A DNA stretch of 30,458 nt, from assembly GCA_900546355.1 (NCBI GenBank), contig URCM01000025.1:1-30458 (forward strand), in the 5' to 3' direction. The notes under the pieces were generated by a model. It ran no database searches. It was not told where the DNA came from and saw only the letters and a list, made by a program, of their open reading frames with translations. Of the stretch, positions 30,405-30,458 are shown piece after piece (the first letter of the stretch is position 1; the number at the start of each line of letters is the position of its first letter). Source of the stretch: an uncultured Bacteroides sp. (GTDB lineage Bacteria; Bacteroidota; Bacteroidia; Bacteroidales; Bacteroidaceae). Made by a program: the position numbers and the translations under genes.

Positions 30405-30458
30405 TGACCGCGACAGGATTCAAACCTGTAACCGGCTGATCCGTAGTCAGCTACTCTA
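30405..30458 (-). tRNA. Partial tRNA-Arg (anticodon ACG), 3' part
   Basis: The 3' 54 bases lie in the window; the 5' part is past the edge. On the minus strand the anticodon stem GCTGA/TCAGC encloses loop CTACGGA, so the anticodon is ACG at 30442-30444 (Arg, read as ICG after deamination). The T arm ACAGG-TTTGAAT-CCTGT and the acceptor 3' strand CGCGGTC plus discriminator A follow. The CCA end is not encoded. Confidence 0.9.

Noticed and set aside
1..30458. Mobile element or prophage
   Set aside because: No transposase, integrase, relaxase or phage gene; a tRNA at the edge is not next to an attachment-like repeat in the visible part.

Overview
The window reads as chromosomal DNA of a gut-type Bacteroidota, most likely order Bacteroidales (Bacteroides, Phocaeicola or a close relative). 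Three things support this. Many genes are preceded by the Bacteroidota -7 box TAnnTTTG rather than a sigma70 -10 box, and by few clear Shine-Dalgarno sites. Several protein architectures are typical of the group: an HU-CCDC81 plus SPOR protein, a C-terminally extended LysRS, a glucosaminidase with two LysM repeats, and a DUF362 ferredoxin. Core genes are interleaved with short operons. I see no phage, transposase, integrase or CRISPR array.

Layout. (1) 140-1027: secreted glucosaminidase/LysM protein, followed by a two-way terminator. (2) 1139-4229, minus: gpsA-pgi-HAD phosphatase operon. (3) 4369-6102, minus: lysS. (4) 6431-11958, minus: a three-gene RND efflux operon (membrane-fusion lipoprotein, RND pump, TolC-like channel), with a divergent AraC-type regulator at 12134-13051. 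(5) 13244-14389: DUF362 protein with an inserted 2x[4Fe-4S] ferredoxin domain. (6) 14395-14741, minus: no large gene, but a well-formed promoter, a rod-like RNA of about 190 nt ending in a perfect terminator, and then a 32-residue membrane peptide ORF. The RNA is a good 6S candidate. (7) 15018-19513: three-subunit biotin-dependent acyl-CoA carboxylase (biotin carboxylase, biotin carrier, carboxyltransferase), followed by an exported N-acetylmuramoyl-L-alanine amidase. (8) 19514-19823: convergent gap with a 23-bp perfect-stem terminator and a 120-bp element holding four palindromes at an exact 23-bp period. (9) 19824-22013, minus: large TPR protein, divergent from mfd (22085-25453). (10) 25575-26864: secreted histidine-type phosphatase. 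(11) 26947-27615, minus: chloramphenicol acetyltransferase family enzyme. (12) 27682-29452, minus: zinc-ribbon/FHA protein downstream of the HU-CCDC81/SPOR membrane protein. (13) 29556-30347: lipoprotein. (14) A partial tRNA-Arg(ACG) at the right edge, minus.

How the genes fit together. gpsA and pgi link sugar phosphate metabolism with phospholipid precursor supply. The carboxylase operon interconverts short acyl-CoA and carboxyacyl-CoA, probably propionyl-/methylmalonyl-CoA, which fits the succinate-propionate metabolism of this group. The glucosaminidase, amidase and SPOR protein all act on or bind peptidoglycan. The efflux operon and its divergent regulator form a self-contained envelope export unit. 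The least explained parts are non-coding: the structured RNA at 14516-14704 and the palindrome array at 19666-19785.
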